Assembly: GCA_937898165.1 (NCBI GenBank)
Contig: CALDKO010000017.1
Location: 1-5,250, forward strand
Direction: 5' to 3'
DNA from: an uncultured bacterium
GTDB lineage: Bacteria; Patescibacteriota; Minisyncoccia; Phycocordibacterales; UBA1006
Length of the DNA stretch: 5,250 nt
Below the pieces are notes generated by a model. It worked only from the letters and a program-made list of their open reading frames with translations, was not told where the DNA came from and made no database searches. The number at the start of each line of letters is the position of its first letter. Positions within the stretch are counted from its first letter, which is position 1. Position numbers and translations under genes: made by a program. Below are positions 4,606 through 5,250 of the stretch, piece by piece.

Positions 4606-5250
4606 AGCTTTCTTCTTTTGGTGTTCCTACCTTTTTATTTTTAATGTAGGTGAAATGAAAATGTTCGGCGACTTCTGGCATAATTATTGCACCGTCTAAT
4701 TTTTTAAGCGTTTTTTCACAATCTACAAATGTTTTTGGGATATCAGATTCCGGTAATTGTGCCAAAAGTGCAAGGTTCTGTATGTTTTGTAATATGTTTT
4801 TTTCGTAAGCTGATTGTTGGTTTTCAAAATGAACCCCAGGAATGTAATGTTTCAAAATTTTATCATATTCTAAAACTGGTAAACACATTCGTTCATCAGC
4901 ATATGCTGCTGGAATTTCCGGAAAGTTTTCATACCATAATTTACACCACATTGCATTATTCTCTTTGTATTTTCGAAGGAATGAAAATACCATTTCAGCA
5001 TCAGGGTGTTCAGAAAGTTCTGGGTATTCTGCACCATTAATAATTTTCTTCCGAAGCTGCAGTAAATCTTCAACTTGTGGTTGGCTGTACCCAGCATGTA
5101 ATAATAAATCGTACATTATAGTGTAATCCCAACTATGTTCACGCATGTCTGGAATTCTAAAATAGGTAAAGGTTTCTGTTTCGTTTGACGCAACCCATTC
5201 ATTTACATTTAAAATCTCAGTAAACTTTTCGAATGTTAGATCACGCGGAC
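4604..5250 (-). CDS. Protein of unknown function, 5' end outside window
   Basis: The frame is open from the right window edge (first whole codon at 5248) to TAA at 4604-4606, giving 214 residues. An internal ATG at 5146 would give 180 residues, but the 34 codons before it are open and look like ordinary protein (P-R-D-L-T-F-E-K-F, then N-E-W-V-A-S-N-E-T-E-T). No promoter like those at the other genes lies just before 5146, so the gene most likely starts outside the window. The product looks soluble, acidic to neutral and mostly helical, rich in aromatics (W-D-Y, Y-K-E-N-N-A-M-W-C-K-L-W-Y), with no signal peptide or membrane segment. A histidine cluster (E-H-F-H-F) lies near the C-terminus, before a Lys-rich tail. 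I do not recognise the family, and no catalytic motif stands out. Confidence 0.7.
   Translation of the reverse strand, partial: PRDLTFEKFTEILNVNEWVASNETETFTYFRIPDMREHSWDYTIMYDLLLHAGYSQPQVEDLLQLRKKIINGAEYPELSEHPDAEMVFSFLRKYKENNAMWCKLWYENFPEIPAAYADERMCLPVLEYDKILKHYIPGVHFENQQSAYEKNILQNIQNLALLAQLPESDIPKTFVDCEKTLKKLDGAIIMPEVAEHFHFTYIKNKKVGTPKEES

Noticed and set aside
4729..5040. Plus-strand 103-codon frame, and a minus-strand one at 4870-5097
   Set aside because: Both overlap the long minus-strand frame that is open to the window edge; neither has a promoter or recognisable composition.
1..5250. CRISPR array, insertion sequence or phage segment
   Set aside because: No direct repeats with regular spacing, transposase motifs, terminal inverted repeats flanking a gene, or phage structural genes were seen; the inverted repeats found are all at gene ends.

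Overview
The window looks like a compact, AT-rich bacterial genome segment, most likely from the Candidate Phyla Radiation (Patescibacteria). This rests on several things seen together: short intergenic gaps, no Shine-Dalgarno motif before any visible start codon, a small membrane protein opening with a W-x-x-L-E-Y / D-W-Y-W pattern that I associate with these bacteria, and a multi-pass histidine kinase with a THQLRSP H-box. The lineage is an inference and no taxonomic marker here is decisive; the 5'-truncated ribosomal protein S20 is the best available marker.

Layout. Positions 1-207 (+) are the 3' end of rpsT (ribosomal protein S20). After a weak terminator come a 92-residue CPHC thioredoxin-fold protein (241-519, +) and a DedA/VTT-type membrane protein (529-1119, +), forming a short run with a second promoter inside the end of the first gene. 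A perfect 23-bp inverted repeat (1116-1165) separates them from a minus-strand tRNA-Arg(GCG) (1170-1241). Another two-way hairpin (1284-1316) lies between the tRNA and a minus-strand cluster. In transcription order, that cluster is a SET-domain protein (4145-3639), a membrane histidine kinase (3649-1835, overlapping the SET gene by 11 nt) and a two-helix membrane protein (1792-1316) with its own promoter. Divergent to the SET gene is a four-helix SMR/EamA-like membrane protein (4222-4569, +). It converges, across a palindromic terminator (4580-4605), on a minus-strand gene of unknown function that runs off the right edge of the window.

How it works together. The most notable pairing is the SET-domain methyltransferase-like protein, with complete SET and post-SET Cys motifs, translationally overlapping a sensor kinase; no response regulator is visible. 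At the regulatory level, -10 elements lie so close to the start codons that several mRNAs should be leaderless or carry only a 3-5 nt leader, and stop codons are repeatedly embedded in terminator hairpins. Both point to strong compaction of signals. No mobile element, CRISPR array or replication origin was seen.
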